A DNA stretch of 64,000 bases from Gymnothorax reevesii (lineage: Eukaryota; Chordata; Actinopteri; Anguilliformes; Muraenidae). Made by a program: the position numbers and the translations under genes. The stretch lies in contig CM056576.1 in assembly GCA_029721435.1 (NCBI GenBank), positions 62,639,876 through 62,703,875 of the forward strand. Reading direction: 5' to 3'. The notes under the pieces are model-generated. The model did no database searches. It saw only the letters and a program-made list of their open reading frames with translations, and was not told the DNA's origin. Shown here in pieces: positions 10,860 to 23,699 of the stretch (positions within the stretch are counted from its first letter, which is position 1; every line of letters begins with the position of its first letter).

Positions 10860-12998
10860 GGGCCAGCGTTACCTTGCTACGCCACCGACTAGGGACGGGG
10901 TCAGTGGGAGGCGCAGGCCACATCTATAATATAGTTGGCCATTCTGAGCACTATGCTATTTTTCAACAAAAAAACAGTGTATTATCATTGGATAACACTT
11001 GTACAACTCGAAAGCAGTGAGCCCCCCCCCTTACCAAATCCGCAGTCCTCCCCTGGCCATGACAGAAAGAAAATCCAGATAATTCCTCAACCCTCGACTC
11101 CAAGGGAAGTTTCAAGACTGGCAGAACCATTCTATAAGGTTAACTTTGGTCTCACTGTCGTATCTATTGACAAACAAAATTTCAAGTATGTGTTTTTGAC
11201 TTGTGTATTAGTCCACACTTGTGTTTACACATATACACTTCCACTGGGCCTCTAGCCTCAGCTTTTGAAAGGTTTATGCATAGGCAAAGAAACCCATACT
11301 TTCACCACTTTTTCTGCAGTTTATACACCAATCACATAAAAGTTACGACAAAATCTAAAAGAAACCTCCTGCATTCTAATGTATTCTCTTCCATCCTGTG
11401 CAGTGCAGTGTATAGACCTTTGAAGTTTAAAAGCAGAGAGCAGTTTGGGCACAAAATGGTGGAAAAAGAGTGGCGACAGTGAATATGCGACAGGACCCAA
11501 AAAAAAAAACAGAAGGATGAAAATACGTCGGCGCAAATGCCGAGCAGAGTATTTGCCCAAGAACCAGTCCGCGCATTCCAGACTGTGACCCCCGATGGGC
11601 TTAGAGTCGAGGCGGGCCTGCGGCACAAGCCCAATTAATGGACAGCTCGATTACACAGAGAGCTAGACGCACGTCCGTCTGTGGCCCAGGGGTCCCGGGA
11701 CAATGGCTCCCTTTGTTAAGGCCGGACTGATGAAGAAGGGAGAGAGGGCAGAAGAATGGGGTACGAATGCACTTCTGTCAGACGGGGGGAAAGCAGCAGC
11801 ATCCTGCATTGAGATGCCATTGAACGCAGAAAATCAGGGCATTCGAGAACAATTCTACCAGGCTTCTGAAGCAGATATTTGGAGACACTTCTCAAGGAGG
11901 TTTTTTAATGTTATAGTACTTACAAGAAGCCAGCTAATTTGAATGTGAAACTTCTTCACAGTGATCATAAATAGACTAGATATGCTCAAAGACAACAGGC
12001 CTTTACCAGAAATCCGAAGTATTGTGTTGAAAAGGTAAAGCCTCCCTTTGTCACACTGATGTTCAAGCAGGAAAGGGCTGGGAACAGTTACAGTACTGTA
12101 TTTCCACAGACAGCCTCAGGGGTCAGAGGGTTAATGCGAGCCAAGCTTGCCGCGGCAAACCCCACATCCCAGCCCATCCCACTGCCACAAATGGAGGCGG
12201 TGTCAATTCAACATCTGCAAATAGATTCCAGGCTGTTCCCGGAGTCAGGTTTTCAAGCTGGAAACTCCAGCCAGAAAAAAAAGCAATGTGTTAAGGCCAG
12301 CTTAGACTGAAGATTCGCAACAGGACGAGTTGAGATCAGCAACTGCTCGTGAACAGACTGCAACGTTCAGAAAACCAGCAAGTCTACACCAGTGTAATAG
12401 GAAATGACAGAGTGTCATTTCCATTGCAATGACTTTATTTCCGGGACAGTTACAGAAGGTTTTTTAGGTTGCGGGCTTGCCCACGCGAAAAAAAAAATTT
12501 CTGTTTCACCGCTAATATGGCTGCTACTCAGCTAAGAAAGATTCAACATGCTATCGTACAAATACATGTGCATGTAGGTCGCTATGAACATTTTCATGAC
12601 ACTCTATAATGATGTTGAGAAATTTTCTTTTCTTCCCTCTCTGAGCATAAAACTACTAAGTAAAGGACTTTCAAAAAGTTAGCCTCACATTTTTACAGGT
12701 TTTAGCACACATCCCATAACATGCTGTTCTTTTATAGAAATGCTTTTATGGTGAATGTTATATTGTTTTAGGGTTACTTCACTATATAATCACGGAATGG
12801 GCAATGTTTCCATAGTAGTTTTATATTAAAAAAAAACCTTGAAAAAGTTTGATGCTTCATGGTAGCGGAATTTCATGGTAACGGAATTTCAAATGTTTCA
12901 TTGAGTTTATCCATGCATGGTTCCTTTCAGGTCTGAATACCGAACTTGCTCTACCACACTTTATTATTACAATCATATACATCTTATTGTGATGACGG
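10860..12998. other. Non-coding, nothing recognised
   Basis: Open frames at 10935, 11201, 11703 and 12059 and their opposite-strand counterparts contain no recognisable domain and no convincing splice context. A short direct repeat (CATGGTAGCGGAATTTCA-like, twice) lies near 12859-12890. Nothing else was identified. Confidence 0.45.
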
Positions 12999-13372
12999 TG
13001 TTACACACGGTGTTACACACACTTGCACCATGGGAATGAGAGAGAGTATCAAAGCGCAAAGTTAAATTTGCTTTTAATTAGGCTGAACAATAGTTTGGTG
13101 CCACAGGAACAATACAGACTTAAATATTTACAGACAGACTCGTTGGACTGATACACAGCCTTACAAAACTCGGAGACTAGAGAACTACTCAGCGAAGGTT
13201 CAACTAAGCAAGGCTTCATAACGAGAACTGAAACAGAGGGGTTTAAAAAGCAATAATAAGCAATGATCACAATGAGAAAACAGGTGGGACAAATTACAGG
13301 GGAAGCAGAAGCAGGCCAATTAGCATTCAGGGGAGGCTGACGTCCTAAAAGGACACGCAGGGGGCGTGACAC
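12999..13372 (-). mobile_element. Solo LTR candidate, minus orientation
   Basis: Read on the minus strand it begins TGTCACGCCCCCTGCG at 13372 and ends GTGTAACA near 13011 (or 12999, because the last GGTGTTACACAC is tandemly duplicated). A TATA-like TTTTTAAACCCC and a late AATTAAAA occur in LTR order. No gag-pol, primer-binding site or polypurine tract adjoins it, and no matching 5-bp target duplication was found. It may be a solo LTR with altered flanks or part of a truncated element. Confidence 0.6.
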
Positions 13373-13986
13373 CTATTTATCTTTTAGGTAACGGTTTCTC
13401 AGTGGGAACATTTTCAGTTATTTGTGAGAATAAAAAGGTCATAAAAAGTGTCATGAAAATGACTGTATTATGACGGCCTGTGGGCATCATGCCAGATACT
13501 ATTAATCAAAATGAGTGATGAGTCGCATCCGTCATGACTCCCTGAAGTCTTCATTCGATCAATCCCAACATCGGGTTATTGGTCATTCAATTTGTTTAGA
13601 AATGCTCCAAAATAAGGCTCATGAGGCTCTGAAACAGCGAGCATCTAAAACCCCAGAGCTTTGAAGGCCCTTAAGTGGGCCCGGGACCCAGGCCAGAAGG
13701 GCCTTCATGCTTCACTCTTGTGATTCACATTTTCCAATTTCCAGTTTTACATGTGTGATTTTTAAGTTGTGGACCACCCTGCAGTGGTGAGCACTTGTAG
13801 GAGTGGCTTCCTGAGGCAGGGCAGCTGTGGCTGGTGACGCAACTGTGTGCACCTGTCTGTCAGCTCCTGCTATGGGGGGCTTCCACAGCAGGGTAAGAAA
13901 GGATTCCAATTGGCACGTGTCACACTGTATCGTTACAATGACAGAATTTCATCTCTAATTTGACACTGAACCAATACAAAAAAATA
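13373..13986. other. Non-coding, nothing recognised
   Basis: No transposon end or gene-like frame was recognised between the LTR and the Tc1-type terminus. Confidence 0.5.
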
Positions 13987-14190
13987 CAGCGGGGAAAATA
14001 TTGAACGTGTCAACATTTTTCTCAGTAAACATTACTGATGGGGCTATTGACATGAAATTTTCTCCAGATGTCAGTAACAACCCAATTAATCTACAAATAC
14101 AAGGAAATCAAAACAAATAAGTCCATAAATTATGTATAATAAAGTGGAATGACACAGGGAAAAAGTATTGAACGCACTTACTGAAATTTA
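13987..14190 (+). mobile_element. Tc1-like element terminal fragment (CAGYGGGGAAAATA family)
   Basis: After TA at 13985-13986 it reads CAGCGGGGAAAATATTGAAC. It later contains CTATTGACATGAAATTTTC, AGTGGAATGACACAGGG and AAAAAGTATTGAACGCA, all recognisable from a very common fish Tc1-like transposon. Only the ~200-bp left terminus is present; no transposase or opposite terminus follows. Confidence 0.75.
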
Positions 14191-14326
14191 TTTAAATACT
14201 TACAAAATCATACCCCCCATTTTGAGACTAAGTTCAAACTGTAACCATGGAAACAATAAAAATTCAAAGGGTAATTTTAGCAAAAACAGTAAAAGGCTCA
14301 TCTACAGAGAATGTTGAAAGAGTGTG

Positions 14327-14760
14327 CAGTGGCGCAGAAAGAACTGGGAACTGGGGGGGAGACAGACATGTCCTTTGACAACAATTAGTCCTGGCTAGTT
14401 CTCAATCATTTTCCTTTATTGACGCGTTTTCCAATTATCCTAACTGTCAACTGAAGACACGGTTTCTCTCCATATGCCATCTAACAGAGATGAAATCGTG
14501 GGCTAAATTCAGTACAGAAATGGGTCACTTGCGTGAGGGTCCACAGGTTTGCAATTTTGAATAACGTTGATTTAAATACAGCAAATACGCGTCCAGATGA
14601 ATGATTGCCATCTTACTTAATCGGAGAGAACAAGCAGCACCTGTTAAGTGTGGAGTGCTCTCGGAGTGAACCTTCTCAGTTCTCAGTCATTTTCATAATT
14701 AACAAAAGGTTCACTCCAAGAGCACTCCAAGCTTACTTGAAGCATAACTGTGGTATTTTA
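14327..14760 (+). repeat. CAGTGGCG-type dispersed repeat, copy 1
   Basis: It begins CAGTGGCGCAGAAAGAACTG and is closely similar to 54851-55345, including the GGTTTCTCTCCATATG and GATGAATGATTGCC stretches. It ends in an imperfect hairpin whose arms carry GTGGAGTGCTCTCGGAGTGA and its inverse. The CAGTGGCG start is hAT-like, but no right terminus or target duplication is evident. It preserves the empty site of the insertion found in copy 2. Confidence 0.8.
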
Positions 14761-15479
14761 TTATTTTTAGCGAAAAATAACTGCGTTTCTAGAGTTGTGA
14801 AGATACGAGTGGACAAAGAAGACTTGGATTATACTGGACGATGCATTGAACGATGGTTTGAAAGTTTGTCAATGGTCGTTTTGTGGAGTTTTCCCATTGC
14901 TACTGGGTGACTTCCAGCAAAAAAGGAATTTGGATAATTTTCCATTACTTTCCAGTAGCCATAAAGTTGCGCCAGGTAAAGAACAACTTTGTCCGTTCAA
15001 CACATCTAATGGTGAGTAATTGCTATACAAATTATAGTTTTTTAATCTAGCAATGCAATCATGCCCCTGGAGCTAATGCCAATTTCAGTGAAATATGAAA
15101 TGAAATTTGAGTATTATTTAATTTAGCCTTCATTAAACCAGGGAATCCCACTCAAATAAACAAATTGCAGATATGGCCAAACATTATTAAAAACCTAACA
15201 CCCACGCAAGCAAGCCACAATCTAATTTTTAAGCTCACGACAAATAACATTCACAAATGCCTTTGCAGGCCAGCTAACTCATATTCGATTGGTGGTTCTC
15301 GCCAAAAGATCGCCCAATCACCAAAAGCAGAAAAACATATTCATATATTCACTTCATTAGTGACGTAAGGGCTAAACGGTGGCTATACGACTGAGGCCAG
15401 ACTGATCAGTCAGTGACCGTTGGGAGTGACCAGCACTTGATAAGTATGGATTCCAGTCTACTGAAATGCAACATAATGA
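14761..15479. other. Non-coding, nothing recognised
   Basis: This may include more of the preceding repeat, but copy 2 does not extend this far. No recognised features. Confidence 0.4.
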
Positions 15480-15807
15480 AAGAATGGGAAAACATTTTTC
15501 TATCAAAACTACGGCAGGTGGCCTCCTGACTTCCCAGACACTTACAAAATGTTCAATGAAGAAGATGTAAGACAACACAGTGGTAAACATGCCCCTTTGC
15601 CAACCTTTTTGAAACAAGTTGCTGGCATAAAATTGAATCTGAGCACATATTTTCCAATAAACAATAAAATATCTCAGTTTCAACATCTGATATATTGTCT
15701 TTGTGCTATTTTCAAAGAAATATAAAGTTCAAAAGATTTGAAAATCATTCCATTTGGTTTTTATTTACATTTAACACAGTGTCCCAACTTTTTTGGAAAT
15801 AGGATTG
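15480..15807 (+). mobile_element. Tc1/mariner-type element, 3' end fragment
   Basis: The 3' end reads CAGTGTCCCAACTTTTTTGG then ATAGGATTG followed by TA. This matches the right terminus of an abundant fish Tc1/mariner-related family. Upstream, AACAATAAAATATCTCAG and TCAACATCTGATATATTG strings also belong to that family. Transposase sequence just upstream is too decayed to read. The left boundary is approximate. Confidence 0.65.
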
Positions 15808-15809
15808 TA

Positions 15810-16894
15810 GTTGCATAGCTTGTAGACTTACATTTCCATACTTATTGAGCAGTAATAGTTAGCAATTTAATTAGTCATGTGTACTGAGAGACTGCTGCTT
15901 GCAGCCCAGGGATTTTGACATGATCACTACACAAGGGCCCACTACCTGTGTTTTCACCGGGGTCCTTTCATTGACTGGACATTCACTCAGAATAGCCTGT
16001 TTTTCAGAGGCTTATGAGCACTTGCATAGTAAAAAAAAATTATAATAATGTATCCCCGACCTCCCGGAGAGGGTGACTTAGCCAATAACATTGAACCATT
16101 CACAGCATACTGAGCAGCCACTAAAGGGCATAGTTGCATCACTTTCAGCCATAAATGAATTGGTGAATTCAATAAGGGCCAAACTTCACACATTTTCAAC
16201 ATGGAGTTATTGAATTATTGAATTCACCGATTCAATTTCATGGGGGCAACCTTTGTAAAAATGGAAATTTTAAATCGAAAAAAAAAAATGCTAAAAATCT
16301 AAAAATGAAACATTAAAAAAATTTTGAACAAAGTTTGCTTGGTCCCAAGAAAGCTCCATACCAAATATGAAGTCAATATAGCTTTCTTTTGAAGGAGAAG
16401 ATAGTCAAACATTTTGCAAACAGAACACGGCCACGACCATGACACCGGGATGCTGCCCGATCCCAATAGCTCAGCCAGCCAACTGGCTAGTGAGCTAAAA
16501 TTCTCCTGTTCATTCAAAAATGTTGACAATTTCAATGCCCTTGATTCCTTCATTAAGTTGTATCAAGTGAATTCTCCAGCACCAAATTATTTGAATGGAA
16601 AACTTCTCACAGAACACATAGCAAATCAGAGTCAAAGGGAAACCAATACGAATTCTCAACATTTAAAATTTAAGAAAAAAAAAGGGCTATCAAAGTATTT
16701 CTTAAACCTGACATCTTAATGCTCACCTTTTGATCAGCCATTTCAGTGATCATTGAAAACCATCCTGAACTGTTCAAATTAATTCCAACACAAATACTGA
16801 ATGTCTTCAGACAGACAACAAAGGTAAGCACACACTTCGCGTATAGAGCTGTGAAAGGTCAATCCTGCCCACGGTTACGGGACTCTGTCTCAGA
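15810..16894. other. Non-coding, nothing recognised
   Basis: A 101-codon plus-strand frame at 16414-16719 has low-complexity composition and no known domain. AAATATGAAGTCAATATAGC near 16360 resembles a common short motif of dispersed fish repeats but cannot be assigned. Confidence 0.4.
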
Positions 16895-17242
16895 TTTTTC
16901 GTCCCTGAACTTTTAGTCCCCGGACTTTTTGTCCCCGTGTACTTTTCATCCCCAAACTCTTTGTCCTCAAGAACTTTTCGTCCCTGGATCCCTAATAATA
17001 AAAAAGCACCACCTTTGCTGATAGACAGATGGACGAACGAACGATGGCGAACAAACAGATCACCGTGATATAGGGGTTAGGGTTAGGTTTAGGGATAATG
17101 TAATGCAGAAAGAGGGCAAAGAATTATTGGGGACAAATCATTCAGGGACGAAGAGTCAGTGGACGAAAAAGTTCATGGGGACAAAAAGTCTGGGGATGAA
17201 AAATTCGGGGACGAAAAGTCCGGGGACAAAGAGTCCTTGGGC
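16895..17242. repeat. Fold-back array of ~16-bp repeats in two opposing arms
   Basis: The left arm (16895-16992) holds about six units of the form TTTTTGTCCCCGGAC. The right arm (17128-17242) holds about seven units of the inverse form GGGGACAAAAAGTCTG. The arms are separated by about 135 bp that includes a TTAGGG-like run. Each arm is therefore a tandem array and together they form a long imperfect palindrome. Confidence 0.85.
17073..17094 (+). repeat. Telomere-like TTAGGG run inside the fold-back
   Basis: GGGGTTAGGGTTAGG continues with TTTAGGG, about three vertebrate telomere-type units, one with an extra T. It is too short and too internal to be a telomere; an interstitial telomere-like motif is the appropriate description. 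Confidence 0.7.
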
Positions 17243-20200
17243 CCCGCCCACACTATCGTTTTTGTGCTTTACTGGCCATAATATTATGATGGAAGACAAC
17301 AAAATCAAGATTGAAATCTTAAAAAATATAAATGCAATACCGTGTACTTTGCTCCATTTTTTTGGCTAACACAGAGATCAGTTGGGCTACCCATGCAAAA
17401 TTGTGGCTACACTTCTGTAATGCAGTACTGAACCAAATAAGGAAAAAATATGTCTGAGTGAAATCACATTAGCCTACTGTTTACTGTGCAGCAGTGGGGA
17501 CCATGGGTCCTTCTCCTAACAACATCCTGAGCTCCTCAGCTGCAGCTTGCCTTTCCTGACCTCACATGAAAGGCCTGACCCACATCCACCAGCTCGCCCT
17601 CCTACGGGTCCCTCTTCCAAAGCCAGCAGAGGCAACACAACCAGCCCCTTCATCTACTGACTAAACCTGTTTTGGGCCAATTAGCACTCGCTGTCACAAC
17701 ACACACAAAAATAATTTACCATCGCCTCTTGGGCTGGCCTCGCACGTACCTGCTGAAAGACATCCAAGCAAGGGATGCAGCAATAGCAAACTATCACACA
17801 GCGCTCACCCTAACAAGTGCAACAGAAAGTCTGCTTGGATTTTTTTGTTCTCAGAAATTTATGTTCCAGGTAAATAGCAGACAGTTTAGTGGTTCAGGTT
17901 TCCCTTTCAGAGGAAAGTTAACAGCCTCTGAGGCACCAGTGAACATTTCTTGGACATAATTACAGCCTATTTACTGGATAGATTAGTAAAGAATCTTGAC
18001 CAACCTGCCATCAACCCACTTTATGTTAGTCACAGAGGCTATGGAAGCACCAGTTCTCACAAAGTCCAGTTCAATCATTTAGCCCATGTTTAACCTAAGA
18101 GACACTTGAAGTAGATTTCCATCAAAACAAGACAGTTACGTTGCACCTGCATAAGGCACGTACACGACAGAACAACAATTTTGTCCAGTGAAGGAGTATT
18201 TTTCGTGGCAGGTGGATGGTCTTTCCTGCAACTGTGGAAAGCAGATTGGGTTGCTTTGAGGTCCGCAAATTGATGGGATTCGTGCAAAGACACATCAGCT
18301 CCTCCGATAATATGCTCACAAATGATCCAAGATCTGCTCCCTATAGTCAACAGTAGCTTTCCTGTTGAATGTCATAATGCTGCTTGTCACGCAGGCACCA
18401 TATTGAGCCTCAAATTAACCCTATGGGGAAAAGGCAGACGGGTGTCCTTCTGAGGAGGTTTTTCACCCTAATTGAGTTCACTCCCACTGCATCACCACCT
18501 CTATCAACCCAATATCCCCCTACTGCTATCCTAGGGGGGGCCGGGAGGGAGAAAGAGGGTCTCAGCCTTAATCATATCCTTTGAAAAACATCAACATAAC
18601 CTTGGGGCGCCCCTCCCTTCCACTCATTGGCTGAGTGCAGCAGGAAGGCCGTGGGCAGTGAGGCCAGGAGAGCACAGGGAGCTGCATTTCATCGCATAGA
18701 CCTCTGCATTCAGCCAAATGAGTTAATGTTCATTAACTGATGGGATACACGCTCATACAGGAAGTCTCAGGGTGACTTGGCTTTCAGAGAGCAAAGAACT
18801 GGCAAAAAAACCACAGAGGAAGAATCCAATGAAATGCACTCGGTAGCTTCAATATACTTGGAAGATCCATGAGGAGGATGGAGGTGAAAAAAAAACTCAA
18901 TTAAAATCAAGGTGACAAAAAAGAGTAGATGAAAGAAAAGTGAATTGATGTTTGCGAGTGATAAAAAAAATTCACAAGTGAACTGCAAGTGATACTATAT
19001 AAATATACAATGATTTTATTAAAACAGACTTGATTTGATTAACAAAAACTCACTCTTCTTGTTCACCACCACCACTGCCAGTTCACTCTTGAATGTCTGC
19101 ACAGCCCCACCATGGATTATTTAGCAGGTGCAGTTGGAGGGCTGTCTGTCAAAAGGCCATCACCACAAAATTCAACTCAGGGTTTTGAGTGGAATAATGC
19201 ACAAAATAAATACTAGAAGGTCAGACAGTGTGCAATGGACAAATAATAAATTAAGCAAAGCAATCTTGGCATTTGCTGAAAAAGGAAGGGTTAACATTTT
19301 TCAAATTAAGCCAGTTTTTACTCATTTATTCATGAATATTTTCTCCATTTCGTAACAAATTTATCCATTAACTTTCCTTTCCTCCACTATATTTGTTTAA
19401 CAAACAGTATGTAACTTTTACTCCCTATAAAACTAAAGATTCAAATGTAGATTATTTTCAGGGCTTTGTATTGCCACAGATGTCCATGTCAGTCTGAATT
19501 CTCTGAATTCTCATGACATACAGGTTTTGAAAACCAGTTTTTGGCCTACTCTTTGCAGACATCCTGAGCTAACAAGAGCATGTTCCTGTGAGAGAAATCT
19601 GAGACCAATCCTGTGCATGTTAACCATGTAAATACAAACACTGATAACTCCTAATCAGCAGTCTCAGAGGAAAACAGATGGCCTACTTGGTTTGGAAAAT
19701 GAACAGGTCACCATATTCTGATATTAATTTGTCATTTACAAGAATTTCAGTTGCAACTTTTCCAGATTTCCAAATAAAAACAAGAGAAAACAGAACTTTT
19801 ATTATTTAATTTCACAAGCATTGGCAGCTTATAGTGCTCCCTCCTGACTAATATTTTGTGGAAGATAACAAAACATTACAGATTTTCAGATGCTCAGCAT
19901 AAAGTTGAGCTTTTATCCCTGTGGCAAGTCCACAGGGGTTCGTTTTATTCAATTGCTGCTACTGCCTCACATCAAGAATTAGCCTTAAGGCAAAGCAGGC
20001 ACAGTTAATTAGTGAAATCAGTGAAATCATTTTACCTCACTGCCTCTCATCATTAGTGGTGGAACACTGAAACTGAGCGTATCCTGGAAATCCATGTGTT
20101 GCTGAACGTGCATTAAAACATTTTTAAGAGCAAATTTTTTTGTCATATGAAAAGGCAGTTCCACTTTTAAAATTTAAAATGAATGTTTTTTTTTGTGGTG

Positions 20201-21045
20201 TATAAATAATGCCCCATAACCTGGTAGTATTAGCAACAACAATGGCGGCTACCAAAAGAGGTCTTGTGGCTTCATTACGGCTATAGAGGTGGGAGCATTT
20301 ACAGGCAAGTTGAATTTGTTTCATATTGAACAAAGTCTATTTTCTTAAGCACCGAGCTTGCAAAATTGCCAGACTTTTTTCCTACCAGCAGACTGTGATC
20401 AGATGTAAGAAAATTACAATAATATAATCGCAGTGAGGAAGAGACAGTGGGGGATATTAATACAGGGAAGAGAAAGAGAGATACCCATGCCTTGAAACTA
20501 GGGGTGAAGAAATTTCAAATTTCCTCCAATCGAGTTCTCATCCCATTGCACAATAGAGTACTCAAGCACTTGTTTTGTAGTTCTTTTAGTCCGATGTGGT
20601 GCAGTCCACAAAAGTTGTGCAATGGACTCAATGCAGACTGCATTAGGCTGTCGTTTAAGGTGATATAATCTATTCTGATATTAGGGCTGTTCCAAATGGT
20701 TCAAAGCTTCATTCATAAAGTGGACAATCTAATTCTAAATCAACTTTGGACTGTTTCTGCCTTTTTTTAAATGTACTTATTCCATTTAAACCTTTTCTCC
20801 TCAGATAAACTAATTGCTTTTCAAGCGATCAAAAACCCGAACAGAAAAGGCTTTTCTACCTCTGACTGTGCAGAATGGAGAATCTCGTAATGTCGACATT
20901 GCTGGGAGCTGGGGTTGAGGTTTTAAAATGCAGAAAGCAACAAGCATTTTCCAAATAACAAATAATAATAATGGCCTGCAAAACACATGGAATTTAGTCA
21001 GATAAAAATTTAAAGATTAAAATTAGGACAATGAAGCAAATATCA
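17243..21045. other. Long non-coding stretch, nothing recognised
   Basis: About 3.8 kb with no transposon terminus, SINE promoter, long homogeneous repeat or exon-like frame identified. Short A- or T-runs occur near 18880-18910 and 20180. Open frames (for example 17672-17959 and 18384-18584) have no recognisable motif. It is one of the least repetitive parts of the window. Confidence 0.45.
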
Positions 21046-21240
21046 GGGCGCCCCTGCGGCTCATTGGTCTAAGCACGCGGACCATTAAGGCTGTGTCCTT
21101 CCCACAGCGACCTGTGCTCGATTCTGGCTCGGGCCATTTGGTGCTTGTCTTCCCCCATTCTTCTCTCCAACCTTCCTGTCTCTCTACACTGTATAGCTAT
21201 CAAATAAAGGAAAAATTCCCCAAAAAAATCATCTTAAAAA
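21046..21240 (+). mobile_element. tRNA-derived SINE, plus orientation
   Basis: It begins GGGCGCCCCTGCGGCTCATT with an A-box-like TTGGTCTAAGC. A B-box-like GTGCTCGATTCTGG lies about 50 bp further on, then a CTTCCTGTCTCTCTACACTG body and an A-rich tail with an AATAAAGG motif. The minus strand of 50334-50513 is a second copy. AATATC occurs at both flanks and may be a remnant of a target duplication. Confidence 0.85.
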
Positions 21241-21307
21241 ATGAATATCGATGATCATTTTCTTGTAACCAGTTATAATTCTTTTGGCGAATACTCATTT
21301 ACTCGAG

Positions 21308-23068
21308 GGTCAATCCATGTCAAATCATCAGATATACAAAACATTTGTCACCATGTAGTCAGAGATTGCTTCTATATTTTCACATTAGATAAATACGTAT
21401 TAGTGATGAACAAATCCGAAATTTCAGCTCATTCGGACCAAAAATGAATTTTTGGTGAATTATTTTCTCAGGGTACTGTCCGTCAGTTTTTTTTGTCAAT
21501 TGACTTTTTTCTTGTATTTAACATGGCATAACTTTTTTATTATTACATCTACAGCTTTAAAACTTTGCATCTAAGCTAATGTTATACTTCTTAATCAGAA
21601 AATGTAGTCCCATTTTTGATTCCTCAAATATAGTAGATAGACAACTCCAAAAATTGTTGATGTGTTTTGACCAATATAAATTTTGTAGGTGTCTGAACAG
21701 CGGTGGGGTAATCTCAAGAATCGCATGGCACTTTAAGCCTCTTACACATTCAACTATGCAACATTTTAAGTGTTTTAAATCATTAGGCAATCACACACTA
21801 AATTGTAATAATTCCTGTATTCTTGTAGACATAACAAAACAAAAACTGTTAATGTGACTTTAACGACATACATTGCAGAACTGTCTAAATAGGGGTCAGG
21901 CAATTTTTGAAAAATCACACTTCTTTGCATCAATAAAATTTACTGACACTAATTCTTGTAAACTGACAGTCAAATTAAAACTTTGTATTCCATGCTATGT
22001 TAACAGTGTTATTGCTTCCTAAATGCAGCAAAGAGCACAACAATGTTGCCTGTCCCAGTTTTCTCCAACTTATACTGCCAGGCTGTGGGTCCAGTGACAT
22101 CTGGAGTGGGAACAGTTTGGAGAATGTTACTGAATGGCACCCAGCATTTTTCACAAGAAGTCCACGTTAATGCTTGTGTCCTCTTGTTTTGCTTCATGAA
22201 GGACAATAGCGATAATCAGAAATTATTGATCAATAACTGGCTCAGGTTTATCCTTGCCAACATGATCTACCAACCTGCATGTACTGACCTTTCTGTGTCA
22301 TGCATTGATGAATTCAGAACTTAGAATTATTGTGATTCAATAATCATTAACATTGTGTAAGAAGCTGAAAATACCAAACGATTCTTGAGATTGCCCCACC
22401 CCTGTTCAGACACCTGCAAAATTTACATTGGTCAAATCATATCAACAATTTTTGGAGTTGTCTTTCTACGATAATAGAGGAATCAGTTAAAAAAAAGAAG
22501 AAAATCCAAGGTGTGCCCCTGGAGATACAAAGTTCTGAACAGGTGGCATTTTAGCATTTTTTTTTTTTCCACATTTGGCAAGGAACTGACTGCAGTTGGT
22601 GATGAATTCATGGTGAATTCAGCCTGATTTATATTCAGCAGACACAAAATAATGGGACAAATGCCAGAGAGCCTATGCTAGGGTTTATATTGGGGGTGCT
22701 TTGGGGACCTAAACATGGAACTGCCTGAACAAAAGGCACTTTTGGTGTCCTCATAGCTCCACAACCAAGAAAGATAAAGTAAAATGGGCTTCATTTTCTG
22801 ATTAAGCAGTATATCATAAGCTTAGATGCAAAGCTATAGGTGTAATAATAAAAAGTTCTGCCACATTAAATACAAGAAAAATGTCAATTGACAAAAAACT
22901 GATGGACAGTATGTTTAGAAAATAATTCACCAAAAATTCATTTTTGGTCCGAATGAGCTGAAATACCGGATTTGTCAGTGATATATATTTACACAGCTGC
23001 AAACAAAAAATTTGCAAAATTGAGAAGGTGGTGGTGAGGCCCATTTGATGATCTAACATGGAATGACC
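21308..23068. mobile_element. Fold-back (inverted-repeat) element, GGTCAATCCATG ends
   Basis: Left arm 21308 to about 21745 and right arm about 22370-23068 are inverted copies. They share the terminal GTCAAATCATCAG-type sequence, TTTTTGGTCC next to a GAATGAGCTGAAAT string, TTGTCAATTGAC, and TTGAGATTGCCCC with its inverse. The right arm carries about 270 bp with no match in the left. CTCGAG lies directly outside both ends, a 6-bp direct repeat that may be the target duplication; because CTCGAG is itself a palindrome it could instead extend the inverted repeats. A ~500-bp centre has no recognised transposase. A compact relative lies at 33635-34029. Superfamily unassigned. Confidence 0.75.
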
Positions 23069-23074
23069 CTCGAG

Positions 23075-23699
23075 GACTCACATGCCCCCGTAATTAAAAG
23101 AGCCGGAAAACACATCTGGTTTGGATACCTCTTCTCCCGGCCGGATGACGCTCACACACACTTCAGAGCGTCACCCATGCTTGTGTGCTCCTTGGTGAGG
23201 AACGACCAATGAAATATTAAAAAGCTGCATTCAAACTAGGTTAAATCCCCTATGTTGTCTTCTTTGTTCTAAATTACACTTTAAAGCATGCTGCGGAAGC
23301 TTCTATGTCTATTTTTACAACTGTGGCTTGGTAAGTAGGGATGCAATAGAGGATGAAATCCCACTGCTACTTTCATGGATTCCAGAGTGCGGATTATTCA
23401 CTTGGTGCAAAGAATGAGTACTAGTACACGGCTTATTGATGTCACTGCATGCAATGGTCACTAAAATAAGCAGCTTTAGATATGCCACAAATTCACCCAT
23501 AATATCTTTGATCCTTATGAATAGAAATGATATGTCTCTCCCGCAAGCAGTCAATGCGCGTCTTTGTGCCTTTTCTGTAAACTCAAGTAATTTGTCCAAT
23601 GCTAAGAGACTATGGTGTCATATTCTGCAGCTGATATGAAAAAGAAAAAGACAGTTGACCATTTATACCTGGGCTTCAATCCTATTTAAAAAAAAAAAA
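23075..23699. other. Non-coding, nothing recognised
   Basis: Open frames on both strands near 23315-23639 overlap each other and have no known motif. A poly-A run closes the stretch near 23685. Confidence 0.45.

Noticed and set aside
17073..17094. TTAGGG-like run as a telomere or fusion point
   Set aside because: Only about three imperfect units, inside a local fold-back array. Not enough for a telomere or chromosome-fusion claim.
21046..21140. Possible functional tRNA gene
   Set aside because: A- and B-box-like motifs are present but the rest does not fold as a tRNA, and it continues into a SINE body with an A-rich tail. A second copy exists at 50334-50513.
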